Source: Streptosporangiaceae bacterium (lineage in GTDB: Bacteria > Actinomycetota > Actinomycetes > Streptosporangiales > Streptosporangiaceae). From it: DNA of 5,654 nucleotides. Both the position numbers and the translations under genes were made by a program. Shown here in pieces: positions 1-4,992 of the stretch. The stretch spans positions 1 to 5,654 of the forward strand of contig JASIBM010000167.1 of the NCBI GenBank assembly GCA_030045175.1. Reading direction: 5' to 3'. Each line of letters starts with the position of its first letter. Within the stretch, counting starts at the first letter, position 1. Under the pieces are notes generated by a model. That model had not been told where the DNA came from. It ran no database searches and was given only the letters and a program-made list of their open reading frames with translations.

Positions 1-548
1 GCGAGCAGGTAGGTCGCGACAGCGACCGGGCCGCCCCTCCGTGACCGCAGCGCACCGACGGCCTCCCGCACAGTCGGCTGACCCGCGGCGGCAAAGGCGG
101 CGACGACTCGCGCGCCGAGTGCCTCGGCTAGCAAATCCGCCTGCTTGGTCACCGCGGCGCTGGCCACCGGGTCGGCGGAGCCCGCCGCCGCGAGCACCAC
201 GTTGGTGCCGGTCGGCACGCCCGCCTCGGCGAGGCGGGCGCGGAGCGCGAAGGTGAGCAACGGGTCCGGCCCGAGCGGCTCGGTGACCCTGGCGCCGGCC
301 GCGAGGGCGGCTGGCACGATGTCGCTGGTCAGGTGGTGCCCGGTAGACAGCAGCAACGGCACAAGGACTGCGCCCCGGCCGGCCTGGGCCAGCGCGTCGG
401 CCAGGCCAGGCTCGGCGTGCCGCACGAACGCGGTTGCCACGTCGAGCGTCGGCGCGAGCCTGCTGACCTGGCCAGCCAGCGCCGCGATCGCGTTCGCCGC
501 GCTCGGATGAGCGCTCCCGTGTGCCACAGCCAGCAGCGTCGGCCTCAC
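1..548 (-). CDS. Sirohydrochlorin chelatase (CbiX/SirB type), partial at its C-terminus
   Basis: Inserts a divalent metal into sirohydrochlorin in the cytoplasm; beside CysG and sulfite reductase the product is most likely siroheme, so iron is the expected metal. 182 residues are visible, with no stop before the left edge. The N-terminal half begins LLAVAHGSAHP (His10), the family metal-binding strand, and continues to STGYHLTSDIV (His72), the second conserved histidine. LGPDPLL at 92-98 is typical of actinobacterial members. A second, degenerate half-domain starts near residue 117 (VVLAAAGSADP) and reaches VAVATYLL at the edge. The GTG start at 548 overlaps the cysG stop (GTGA), with GGTGG at 553-557 four bases upstream, so translation is probably coupled. 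A cobalt chelatase role is possible from sequence alone, but the operon argues for siroheme. Confidence 0.9.
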   Translation of the reverse strand, partial: MRPTLLAVAHGSAHPSAANAIAALAGQVSRLAPTLDVATAFVRHAEPGLADALAQAGRGAVLVPLLLSTGHHLTSDIVPAALAAGARVTEPLGPDPLLTFALRARLAEAGVPTGTNVVLAAAGSADPVASAAVTKQADLLAEALGARVVAAFAAAGQPTVREAVGALRSRRGGPVAVATYLL

Positions 549-1777
549 GCCGCCACCAGCTGATCACGCAGCCGGGCCAGCTCGGCGCGCAGCCGGACGA
601 CGTCGCCGACCACGACGACGGCGGGTGGCTCGACGCCATGCCTGGCGGCGTCGGCTGCCACCCGCTCAAGCGTGGACGTCAGCACGCGCTGCCTGGGCGT
701 GGTGCCGTCCTGGATCACAGCGACCGGGGTTCGCGCCGGCCGGCCGCGCTTGACCAGCTCGGCGGCGACGCTTTCCAGGTGCGCCACGGCCATCAGCAGG
801 ATCAGCGTGCCAGGTCCGTGAGCCAGCGCGTCCCAGTCCGCCATCGCGCCTGGCGCGGTGGGATCGAGGTGCGCGGAGACGACGGCGAAGTCCTGGGTGA
901 CGCCGCGATGCGTCACCGGGATTCCCGCGTACGCGGGCACGGCGACCGCGCTTGTCACCCCAGGGACGACCTGGAATGGCACCCCGGCCCGGACGCAGGC
1001 GAGGGCCTCCTCGCCGCCGCGGCCGAACACGTAGGGGTCGCCGCCCTTGAGCCGGACGACGAGCTTTCCTGCCCTGGCCCGCTCGACTATGAGGGCGTTG
1101 ATCTGGTCCTGGCTCAGGTTGTGCGCGTGCGGTGACTTGCCCGCGTCGACCACCTCGACCTCCGGGTCGAGCTGGGAGAGCAGCTCGCGCGGGGCGAGCT
1201 TGTCCGCCACCACGACGTCGGCATCGGCGAGCAGCCGCCGGCCGGCCACCGTGATCAGCCCGGGATCGCCTGGCCCGCCGCCCACCAGCGCCACGCTGCC
1301 AGCCTGGCCCGCTCGCTTGCGGCGTCGCCGCAGCGGCAGCGAGCCGTCCGCCAGGGCGCCGGCGATCGCCTCCCGTAGCCGGCTAGCCCTGGCCGGGTCG
1401 CCACCGGCGGTGACGGCGACGGTGACCTCGCCGTGCCTGGCAACGGCCGGCGTCCAGGCCGACGACGCCGCGGCGTCGTCGGCTCGCGCGCACCAGATTC
1501 GCCGCCGCTCTGCCCCGGCCGCCACGGCCGCGTTGACGGCCGGGTCGTCCGTCGCCGCGTGCGCGAGCCAGGCCCCGTCCAGGTCGCCGTCGCGATAGCG
1601 ACGGCGATGCACCGTCACAGGCAGCTCGTCAAACTCGCCAGCGACATCGGGCGCCACGACCGTGACCCGTGCTCCGGCCTCGACCAGCCCGCGTGTGCGT
1701 CGCAGCGCCACCTGGCCGCCGCCGACCACGACGACAGCCCGGCCGTGCAACTCGAGCTCGATCGGATAGCGGCTCAT
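545..1777 (-). CDS. cysG: Bifunctional siroheme synthase: precorrin-2 dehydrogenase plus uroporphyrinogen-III C-methyltransferase
   Basis: Converts uroporphyrinogen III to precorrin-2 with two SAM-dependent methylations, then oxidises it with NAD to sirohydrochlorin. From the start at 1777 it has 410 residues. Residues 1-150 are the dehydrogenase half: Rossmann strand AVVVVGGGQVALRR at 14-27, and HAATDDPAVN at 73-82 holding the acidic residue of the CysG active site. A basic linker (RRRRKR) follows. Residues 161-400 are the SUMT half: VGGGPGDPGL (165-174), VRLKGGDPYVFGRGGEE (241-257), PGVTSA (272-277) and GIPVTHR (285-291). The E. coli enzyme does chelation in the same chain; here a separate chelatase gene follows. 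I prefer ATG 1777 (MSRYPIELELHGR) over ATG 1789 because it fits the family N-terminus; neither has a good Shine-Dalgarno sequence, and 1789 lies inside a palindrome. Confidence 0.95.
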   Translation of the reverse strand: MSRYPIELELHGRAVVVVGGGQVALRRTRGLVEAGARVTVVAPDVAGEFDELPVTVHRRRYRDGDLDGAWLAHAATDDPAVNAAVAAGAERRRIWCARADDAAASSAWTPAVARHGEVTVAVTAGGDPARASRLREAIAGALADGSLPLRRRRKRAGQAGSVALVGGGPGDPGLITVAGRRLLADADVVVADKLAPRELLSQLDPEVEVVDAGKSPHAHNLSQDQINALIVERARAGKLVVRLKGGDPYVFGRGGEEALACVRAGVPFQVVPGVTSAVAVPAYAGIPVTHRGVTQDFAVVSAHLDPTAPGAMADWDALAHGPGTLILLMAVAHLESVAAELVKRGRPARTPVAVIQDGTTPRQRVLTSTLERVAADAARHGVEPPAVVVVGDVVRLRAELARLRDQLVAA

Positions 1778-1786
1778 TGTCGCACC

Positions 1787-1840
1787 CATGATCGCGAAGA
1801 GTTTTGGGTCCTATGGCAACCAAAAGTCTTCGCGATCATG
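1787..1840. repeat. Near-perfect 21-bp inverted repeat between the zinc-ribbon gene and cysG
   Basis: Arms at 1787-1807 and 1820-1840 pair in 20 of 21 positions, with one G/G mismatch (1801/1826) and a 12-base loop. It contains the stop codon of the zinc-ribbon gene (1836-1838) and ends ten bases before the preferred cysG start. As RNA it would form a very stable hairpin in the middle of the operon. There is no U-tract, so a simple intrinsic terminator is unlikely. The arms are far more AT-balanced than the surrounding genes, which suggests a mobile palindromic element (REP or MITE-like) or a processing/attenuation site. Genome-wide copy number would decide. Confidence 0.85.
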
Positions 1841-2015
1841 AAAGGACACCGGCGAATCGCAGCTGAAAGCTGCGAGCACACGAGGTGCAGTCCCAGTGAC
1901 CCTCCTGCGCCCCGGCGGGGCGCAGGGCCTCGTCCCCGCAGTAGGGGCAATAGAACGGGACCTGCCGTTCGCCAGCGGGGCCGCCGACGAAGTCGGCGGC
2001 CGAGTCAGTGGTCAT
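1836..2015 (-). CDS. Small zinc-ribbon protein of the sulfite reductase operon
   Basis: A 59-residue protein of unknown function. Two CxxC knuckles, CPYC (23-26) and CTSC (43-46), are separated by 16 residues, a classic zinc-ribbon or rubredoxin-like site. The segments FYCPYCGDEALRP and GHWDCTSCARSFQLRF are the conserved-looking core, and the first 20 residues look unstructured. It has no signal peptide or membrane segment. The ATG overlaps the sulfite reductase stop (ATGA), and GAGGG (2025-2029) lies nine bases upstream, so it is translated with the reductase. Small Cys-rich proteins next to sirA occur in other actinomycetes, as I recall. A role in electron delivery, iron-sulfur or siroheme insertion, or regulation is only inference. 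It is too short for a ferredoxin and has only four cysteines. Confidence 0.85.
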   Translation of the reverse strand: MTTDSAADFVGGPAGERQVPFYCPYCGDEALRPAGAQEGHWDCTSCARSFQLRFAGVLS

Positions 2016-3652
2016 GCCAACAAGCCCTCGTCGGCGCGGCGAACCCAGGAGGCGAACTCCTCGCCGTCGGCCCGGCCGGCCAGGTAGTTGCGCGCCAGCC
2101 GCTCCACGTAGTCGGGCAGCGCGTCGGCGCTGACCTTGAGGCCGCGCAGCTTGCGCCCGAATGACGGATCGGCTCCGAGCGAGCCGCCGAGGTGGACCTG
2201 GAACCCTTCCTGGCCGTCGACGATCGACCCCTTGAGGCCGATGTCGGCGAGCTGGAATCTCGCGCACGAGTTGGGGCAGCCGTTCACGTTGATCGTGATC
2301 GGCGTGTCGAACCCTGGGAGCCGCCGGTCGAGCTCGGCGTACAGGTCACGGGCCCGCTGCTTGGTCTCCACGATCGCCAGCTTGCAGAACTCCAGGCCGG
2401 TGCAGGCCATCGCGCCGCGCCGGAATGGCGATGGGCTAGCCTCCAGGTCGATCGCCTTGAGCTCGGCGACCAACGCGGGGACATTTTGTTCAAAAATATC
2501 CAAGATAAGCAATTTCTGCTCGCTTGTCGTGCGCACCCGGCCCGAGCCGTAGGCGTCCGCTAGCTCGGCCACGTGCCAGAGCTGGCTGCCGGAGGTCCGG
2601 CCGACGTGCGGGGCTACGCCGACGTAGTAGCGTCCGTCGCGCTGGCGGTGGACGCCGACATGATCGCGGGTGCCCGGCCGCGCCGGCGCCGGCGCGGGAC
2701 CATCGGGCAGCGCGCCGCCCAGGTACTCCCGCTCGAGCACCTCGCGGAACCGTTCCTCTCCCCAGTCGGCGACCAGGAACTTCAGCCTGGCCCTGGTGCG
2801 CAGCCTGCGGTAGCCGTAGTCGCGGAACAAGCTGGTGACGCCCGTCCAGACCGCTGGCACCTGGTCGGGCCGTACGAACGCGCCGAGCCTGCGGGCCAGC
2901 ATGGGGCTGGTCGAAAGGCCGCCGCCGACCCACAGGTCGAATCCGGGCTCGCCGTCCGGGCCGAGCACGCCGACCAGCGAGATGTCGTTGACCTCGTGCG
3001 GCAGGCACCGCGCCGCGCACCCCGAGATCGCGCTCTTGTACTTGCGCGGCAGGTTGGCGAAATCGGGGTTGGCGGCCGCGACCGCCTCGGTGGCGCGCAG
3101 CGCGGCCGTCGCGTCGAGCACCTCGGCCGCGTCGATGCCGGCCACCGGGCAGCCAAGGATGTTGCGCGGGACGTCGCCGCAGGCCTCGACGCTGGACAAG
3201 CCGGCCTGCTCGAGCCGCTCCCAGATGGCGGGCACGTCTTCGATCGTGATCCAGTGGAACTGAACGTTCTGCCGGTCGGTGATGTCGGCGACGTCGCGGC
3301 CGTACTCCTTGGCCACGCTCGCGACCGCCCGGAGCTGGTCGGAGGTGAGCTGGCCGCCGGGGATCCGCACCCGCATCATGAAGTAGGAGTCCTCGATGTC
3401 AGCGTCGTCGAGCGTGCCGGTGCGCCCGCCGCCGATCCCGGGTCTGCGCTGGGTGTACAGGCCCCACCAGCGGAACCTCCCGCGCAGGTCGGCCGGGTCG
3501 ATCGAGCCGAAGCCTTGCCTGGAGTACGTGGAGATGATCCGTTCCCTGACGTTCAGGCCCGGGTCCTCCTGCTTCATCCGCTCGTTGGCGTTGAGCGGCT
3601 CGACCTGGCCGAGTGCCCACTGGCCCTGGTCATGCTGGCGAATGGCTGGCAT
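2012..3652 (-). CDS. sirA: Ferredoxin-dependent assimilatory sulfite reductase (SirA/NirA type)
   Basis: Reduces sulfite to sulfide with six electrons from ferredoxin, feeding cysteine synthesis; cytoplasmic. It has 546 residues, close to the usual 550-570. Two ferredoxin-like half domains (about 55-140 and 330-400) alternate with siroheme domains. The siroheme and [4Fe-4S] ligands are CTGLEFC (Cys417, Cys423) and CPNSC (Cys459, Cys463). DRQNVQFHW (127-135) and LPRKYKSAISG (201-211) are conserved siroheme-pocket motifs. Tyr66 in WWGLYTQR and Cys158 in EACGD match the covalently linked Tyr-Cys pair near the active site of M. tuberculosis NirA, which favours sulfite over nitrite as substrate. 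The start at 3652 fits the family N-terminus (GQWALG..PLNANE), with GGAG at 3663-3666. It is preceded by a cysteine leader peptide and followed by siroheme genes. An AT-rich codon patch lies at 2482-2518. Confidence 0.95.
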   Translation of the reverse strand: MPAIRQHDQGQWALGQVEPLNANERMKQEDPGLNVRERIISTYSRQGFGSIDPADLRGRFRWWGLYTQRRPGIGGGRTGTLDDADIEDSYFMMRVRIPGGQLTSDQLRAVASVAKEYGRDVADITDRQNVQFHWITIEDVPAIWERLEQAGLSSVEACGDVPRNILGCPVAGIDAAEVLDATAALRATEAVAAANPDFANLPRKYKSAISGCAARCLPHEVNDISLVGVLGPDGEPGFDLWVGGGLSTSPMLARRLGAFVRPDQVPAVWTGVTSLFRDYGYRRLRTRARLKFLVADWGEERFREVLEREYLGGALPDGPAPAPARPGTRDHVGVHRQRDGRYYVGVAPHVGRTSGSQLWHVAELADAYGSGRVRTTSEQKLLILDIFEQNVPALVAELKAIDLEASPSPFRRGAMACTGLEFCKLAIVETKQRARDLYAELDRRLPGFDTPITINVNGCPNSCARFQLADIGLKGSIVDGQEGFQVHLGGSLGADPSFGRKLRGLKVSADALPDYVERLARNYLAGRADGEEFASWVRRADEGLLA

Positions 3653-3665
3653 CGCGATGAGGCTC

Positions 3666-3722
3666 CGTTCTCTTCTGCTCCGAGGGCCGCGGTGCGGCGC
3701 GGATTGGTCAGCAGAAGGAACG
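3666..3722 (-). promoter_or_regulatory. Leader-peptide/RBS hairpin, candidate cysteine attenuator
   Basis: In the minus-strand RNA, the arm 3722-3710 (CGTTCCTTCTGCT) pairs with 3679-3666 (AGCAGAAGAGAACG) in 13 base pairs with one bulged A. The 30-base loop contains an inner CCGCG/CGCGG stem (3702-3698 with 3691-3687). The first arm covers the last codons of the leader peptide, including Cys32 and the first base of its stop, with Cys28 directly upstream. The second arm runs into the GGAG (3666-3663) of sirA. A ribosome stalled at these cysteine codons would keep the arms apart and expose the sirA ribosome-binding site; fast translation would let the hairpin close. The pairing is seen directly, the mechanism is inferred. 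Confidence 0.7.
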
Positions 3723-3806
3723 ACAGATCGCGCTTGACACGCGCTGAAGGTCGACGTGGCGTCGGCCGAACAGCAACAGGCCCTGGCAAGCGGCCTGGCG
3801 TGTCAT
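3708..3806 (-). CDS. Cysteine leader peptide (upstream regulatory ORF) of the sirA operon
   Basis: A 32-residue peptide starting MTRQAACQGLL and ending SSAICRSFC. The internal segment FGRRHVDLQRVSSAICR (13-29) matches the RRHVDLxRVSS...C pattern of leader peptides found before sulfur-assimilation genes in streptomycetes and relatives. Cysteine is at 7, 28 and 32, the last being the final sense codon. The start is supported by AGGAGG at 3813-3818 with a six-base spacer, the best ribosome-binding site in this operon. The stop lies 55 bases before the sirA start. The product itself probably has no function; its translation senses cysteinyl-tRNA supply, as shown for cysteine-rich upstream ORFs in mycobacteria. 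I chose this frame over the longer overlapping ones because of the motif and ribosome-binding site. Confidence 0.88.
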   Translation of the reverse strand: MTRQAACQGLLLFGRRHVDLQRVSSAICRSFC

Positions 3807-3812
3807 CGCGGG

Positions 3813-3818
3813 CCTCCT
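3813..3818 (-). promoter_or_regulatory. Strong ribosome-binding site of the leader peptide
   Basis: AGGAGG on the minus strand, six bases before the ATG at 3806. It decides the start and reading frame of the leader peptide against two longer overlapping frames. Confidence 0.85.
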
Positions 3819-4004
3819 GGATCTGGTGGTGCGGGCTGCCTTGGGTGAACCATGACAACGGGCCGGTCATTCCCGGTCACGTGCTCGTGCACACCTGCAC
3901 CTGGCGGCCGGCGGCGGACTTCGCGTGCGCAAAGGCGCCGGGGGTCTTGCCCGCCCTCAATTGGCTGGCCTTGAATGGGACCGCGGCCATGGCGCCCATG
4001 TGGT

Positions 4005-4024
4005 CCGTGCCTCGTACGGCACGG
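4005..4024. terminator. Hairpin CCGTGCC/GGCACGG, possible terminator
   Basis: A perfect 7-bp stem (4005-4011 with 4018-4024) with a six-base loop, extendable by wobble pairs. It has no T-tract on either side, so termination activity is uncertain. Its arm sequences recur in the larger hairpin at 4053-4102. Confidence 0.4.
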
Positions 4025-4052
4025 GTCACGCACTCGGCAGGAACAGGAAATG

Positions 4053-4102
4053 GGCACGGCTAGCCCGGCCGGGCTGCCCGGCCGGCCAGCGCAGGCCGTG
4101 CC
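4053..4102. terminator. Long GC-rich hairpin downstream of the Cys-rich peptide gene
   Basis: The outer stem GGCACGGC/GCCGTGCC (4053-4060 with 4095-4102) encloses an inner perfect 9-bp stem CCGGCCGGG/CCCGGCCGG (4065-4073 with 4077-4085) with a CTG loop. It lies 75 bases beyond the stop of the peptide gene. Strong hairpins without U-tracts are commonly proposed as terminators in high-GC actinomycetes, so this is its likely transcript end. It is symmetric and could work in both directions. Confidence 0.55.
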
Positions 4103-4176
4103 AGGCAGCCCAGCGAACTTGTGAGGTCAACAGCGGCTTCCTCGGTCGCCTGCTGGATCCCCGTGCGGGCCGCTGG

Positions 4177-4392
4177 TCAGCAGCACGCGACGGTATTCGA
4201 CGCGCTGCAGATGCTGCAGGGGCCGCCCGCCGAGCAGTAGGCCGCGAACGTGACCGTCATGTCCGGTGCCGCGATGTCCGCCTCGGCGAACACGCGTGCC
4301 GCGTACAGCGGTCCCGCCGGGCTGTCAGCGTCCGGGCTGCTACGCCACCTGAGGATGACCTCGTCGGCTGTTTCCAGCATTGCCGTGGGCAT
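4177..4392 (-). CDS. Small Cys-rich peptide, candidate RiPP precursor
   Basis: Function unknown. 71 residues starting MPTAMLETADEVILRW. Residues 1-50 are acidic and amphipathic without cysteine (Asp/Glu-rich, no signal peptide). The last 19 residues hold all five cysteines (53, 59, 62, 70, 71) with five Ser/Thr among them (54, 60, 63, 65, 67), and the chain ends VACC. This leader-plus-core layout, with a terminal CC as in several class I lantibiotics, suggests a ribosomally made, modified peptide; a Gly-Gly at 56-57 offers an alternative cleavage point. GGAGGT (4397-4402) with a four-base spacer decides the start. Only about 9 of 70 codons end in A or T, confirming real coding. A promoter lies at 4515-4543 and hairpins follow the stop. 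No LanB/LanM/cyclodehydratase or transporter is in the window, so a metal-binding or regulatory role remains possible. Confidence 0.75.
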   Translation of the reverse strand: MPTAMLETADEVILRWRSSPDADSPAGPLYAARVFAEADIAAPDMTVTFAAYCSAGGPCSICSASNTVACC

Positions 4393-4396
4393 TGGC

Positions 4397-4402
4397 ACCT
4401 CC
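4397..4402 (-). promoter_or_regulatory. Ribosome-binding site of the Cys-rich peptide gene
   Basis: GGAGGT on the minus strand, four bases before ATG 4392. It selects this start over the in-frame ATG 66 bases further upstream, which would add a segment with un-actinobacterial codon use. Confidence 0.85.
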
Positions 4403-4514
4403 GATCTTCCTCGCCAGAAATGGATCTTCCGGCGAAATGCCACACCAACTCGCCACAATCGTCACATGGGCCAGAAGGCATCGCAAGGGAGCCAGTGAAT
4501 TTCGGTCCGATTCG

Positions 4515-4543
4515 GATATAAAATCCCCTGGGCTGATTAGCAA
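4515..4543 (-). promoter_or_regulatory. Predicted promoter of the Cys-rich peptide gene
   Basis: On the minus strand TTGCTA (4543-4538) and TATATC (4520-4515) are separated by exactly 17 bases. Each matches four of six positions of the vegetative sigma consensus. An 11-bp palindrome TCCGA-T-TCGGA (4506-4516) overlaps the end of the -10 element and the expected start of transcription, a natural operator position. Confidence 0.5.
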
Positions 4544-4679
4544 AATAATCCTTGCCGTATAGGCGACTGAGGCGATCTGGTAAGGGAGAGCTTATTCGGG
4601 GGTTACATTTCCTGAGTCCAGAATATGCTGATCCGAGGTATTTGCGCCCTTCTCATCCGGGCCGGCGGGCCGGTCCCGG

Positions 4680-4707
4680 CTGACGGCCTGATCGGCTGCG
4701 GTAACCT
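4680..4707 (+). promoter_or_regulatory. Predicted promoter giving a leaderless DUF3046 transcript
   Basis: CTGACG (4680-4685), a 16-base spacer and TAACCT (4702-4707). The GTG start at 4715 comes seven bases after the -10 element, where transcription would begin, and there is no Shine-Dalgarno sequence. This is the usual layout of leaderless genes in actinobacteria. Confidence 0.6.
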
Positions 4708-4714
4708 GGCGGCC

Positions 4715-4909
4715 GTGCGGCTCACCGAGTTCTGGCGGCGGATGGATCAGCAGTTCGGCGCGACCTACGCCCAGAGCGTGGCCAGGGACTATGTGCTTGC
4801 CGGCCTCGGCGGCCGGACGATCGAGCAGGCGCTCGCCGATGGCGAGGCCGCCAAGGACGTCTGGAGCGCGGTGTGCGCGGAGTTCCAGGTCCCGCAACGA
4901 CTCCGCTGA
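4715..4909 (+). CDS. DUF3046 family protein, upstream neighbour of recA
   Basis: A 64-residue protein of unknown function, conserved next to recA across actinobacteria (Rv2738c is the M. tuberculosis counterpart). Recognisable family motifs are the start RLTEFWRRMDQQFG (2-15), SVARDYVLAGLGGRT (21-35) and KDVWSAVCAEFQVP (47-60). Predicted to be a small soluble helical protein; no signal peptide or cysteine pair. The start at GTG 4715 matches where the family normally begins; the ATG at 4625 would add 30 residues without family character and lie upstream of the promoter. The short distance of the start from a -10 element suggests leaderless translation. It is separated from recA by about 330 bases holding recA's own promoters, so it is not simply operonic with recA. 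Confidence 0.9.
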   Translation: MRLTEFWRRMDQQFGATYAQSVARDYVLAGLGGRTIEQALADGEAAKDVWSAVCAEFQVPQRLR

Positions 4910-4963
4910 CATGGGCCTGACGAGCCGCGTTCCCGGCAGCCTTCCCTGTGGGCCCGGCAAGCT

Positions 4964-4992
4964 GGCCGCCGGCCTGCTCGGCCGCGGCGGCC
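4964..4992 (+). terminator. GC-rich hairpin after the DUF3046 gene
   Basis: GGCCGCCG (4964-4971) pairs with CGGCGGCC (4985-4992), and inner GCC/GGC pairs can extend it. It lies 55 bases after the DUF3046 stop and before the recA promoters, so it may end the DUF3046 transcript. No U-tract is present. GGCCTGCTCG occurs twice (4971-4980, 4989-4998). Confidence 0.4.

Larger units (their letters stand above)
3819..4176. other. Intergenic stretch between the sirA leader and the Cys-rich peptide gene
   Basis: No gene is confidently recognised here. The minus strand should hold the promoter of the sirA operon; I see no clear -10/-35 pair. An inverted repeat ATGAC-N9-GTCAT (3852-3870) sits about 50 bases before the leader start and could be an operator. 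A short minus-strand frame (3877-3999, 40 codons, or from GTG 4029) has strongly GC-biased third positions but no good ribosome-binding site and no recognised motif. Two strong hairpins (4005-4024 and 4053-4102) lie near the peptide-gene side. Confidence 0.6.
4393..4714. other. AT-richer intergenic region with divergent promoters
   Basis: No gene is seen. Base composition drops sharply in about 4495-4625, the most AT-rich non-coding stretch of the window. It holds the minus-strand promoter of the peptide gene, an untranslated leader of about 115 bases for it, a GC-rich inverted repeat at 4657-4679 (CCGGGCCGG pairing with CCGGTCCCGG, one bulge), and the plus-strand promoter of the DUF3046 gene. 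Confidence 0.6.

Noticed and set aside
1777..1789. ATG 1789 as the cysG start
   Set aside because: It lies inside the palindrome with no Shine-Dalgarno sequence; ATG 1777 fits the family N-terminus better. The difference is only four residues and remains unproven.
3574..3870. Minus-strand 98-codon frame overlapping the sirA start and the leader region
   Set aside because: It conflicts in frame with the leader peptide, which has the signature motif and a strong ribosome-binding site; its own sequence is a low-complexity shadow.
2573..4063. Plus-strand open frame of 496 codons opposite the sulfite reductase
   Set aside because: It is the antisense shadow of the sirA coding region; composition is Arg/Ala/Gly/Pro-rich without any family motif, and long antisense frames are expected in high-GC genes.
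4257..4481. Minus-strand frame starting MPSGPCDDCGELVW with CxxC and CxC motifs, resembling a zinc-finger protein
   Set aside because: Third codon positions are unlike actinobacterial genes, the second half turns into an Arg-rich shadow of the Cys-rich peptide gene, and there is no ribosome-binding site. A remnant of a real gene cannot be excluded.
4625..4714. N-terminal extension of the DUF3046 protein from ATG 4625
   Set aside because: The added 30 residues do not belong to the family, and the promoter at 4680-4707 would lie inside the coding region.
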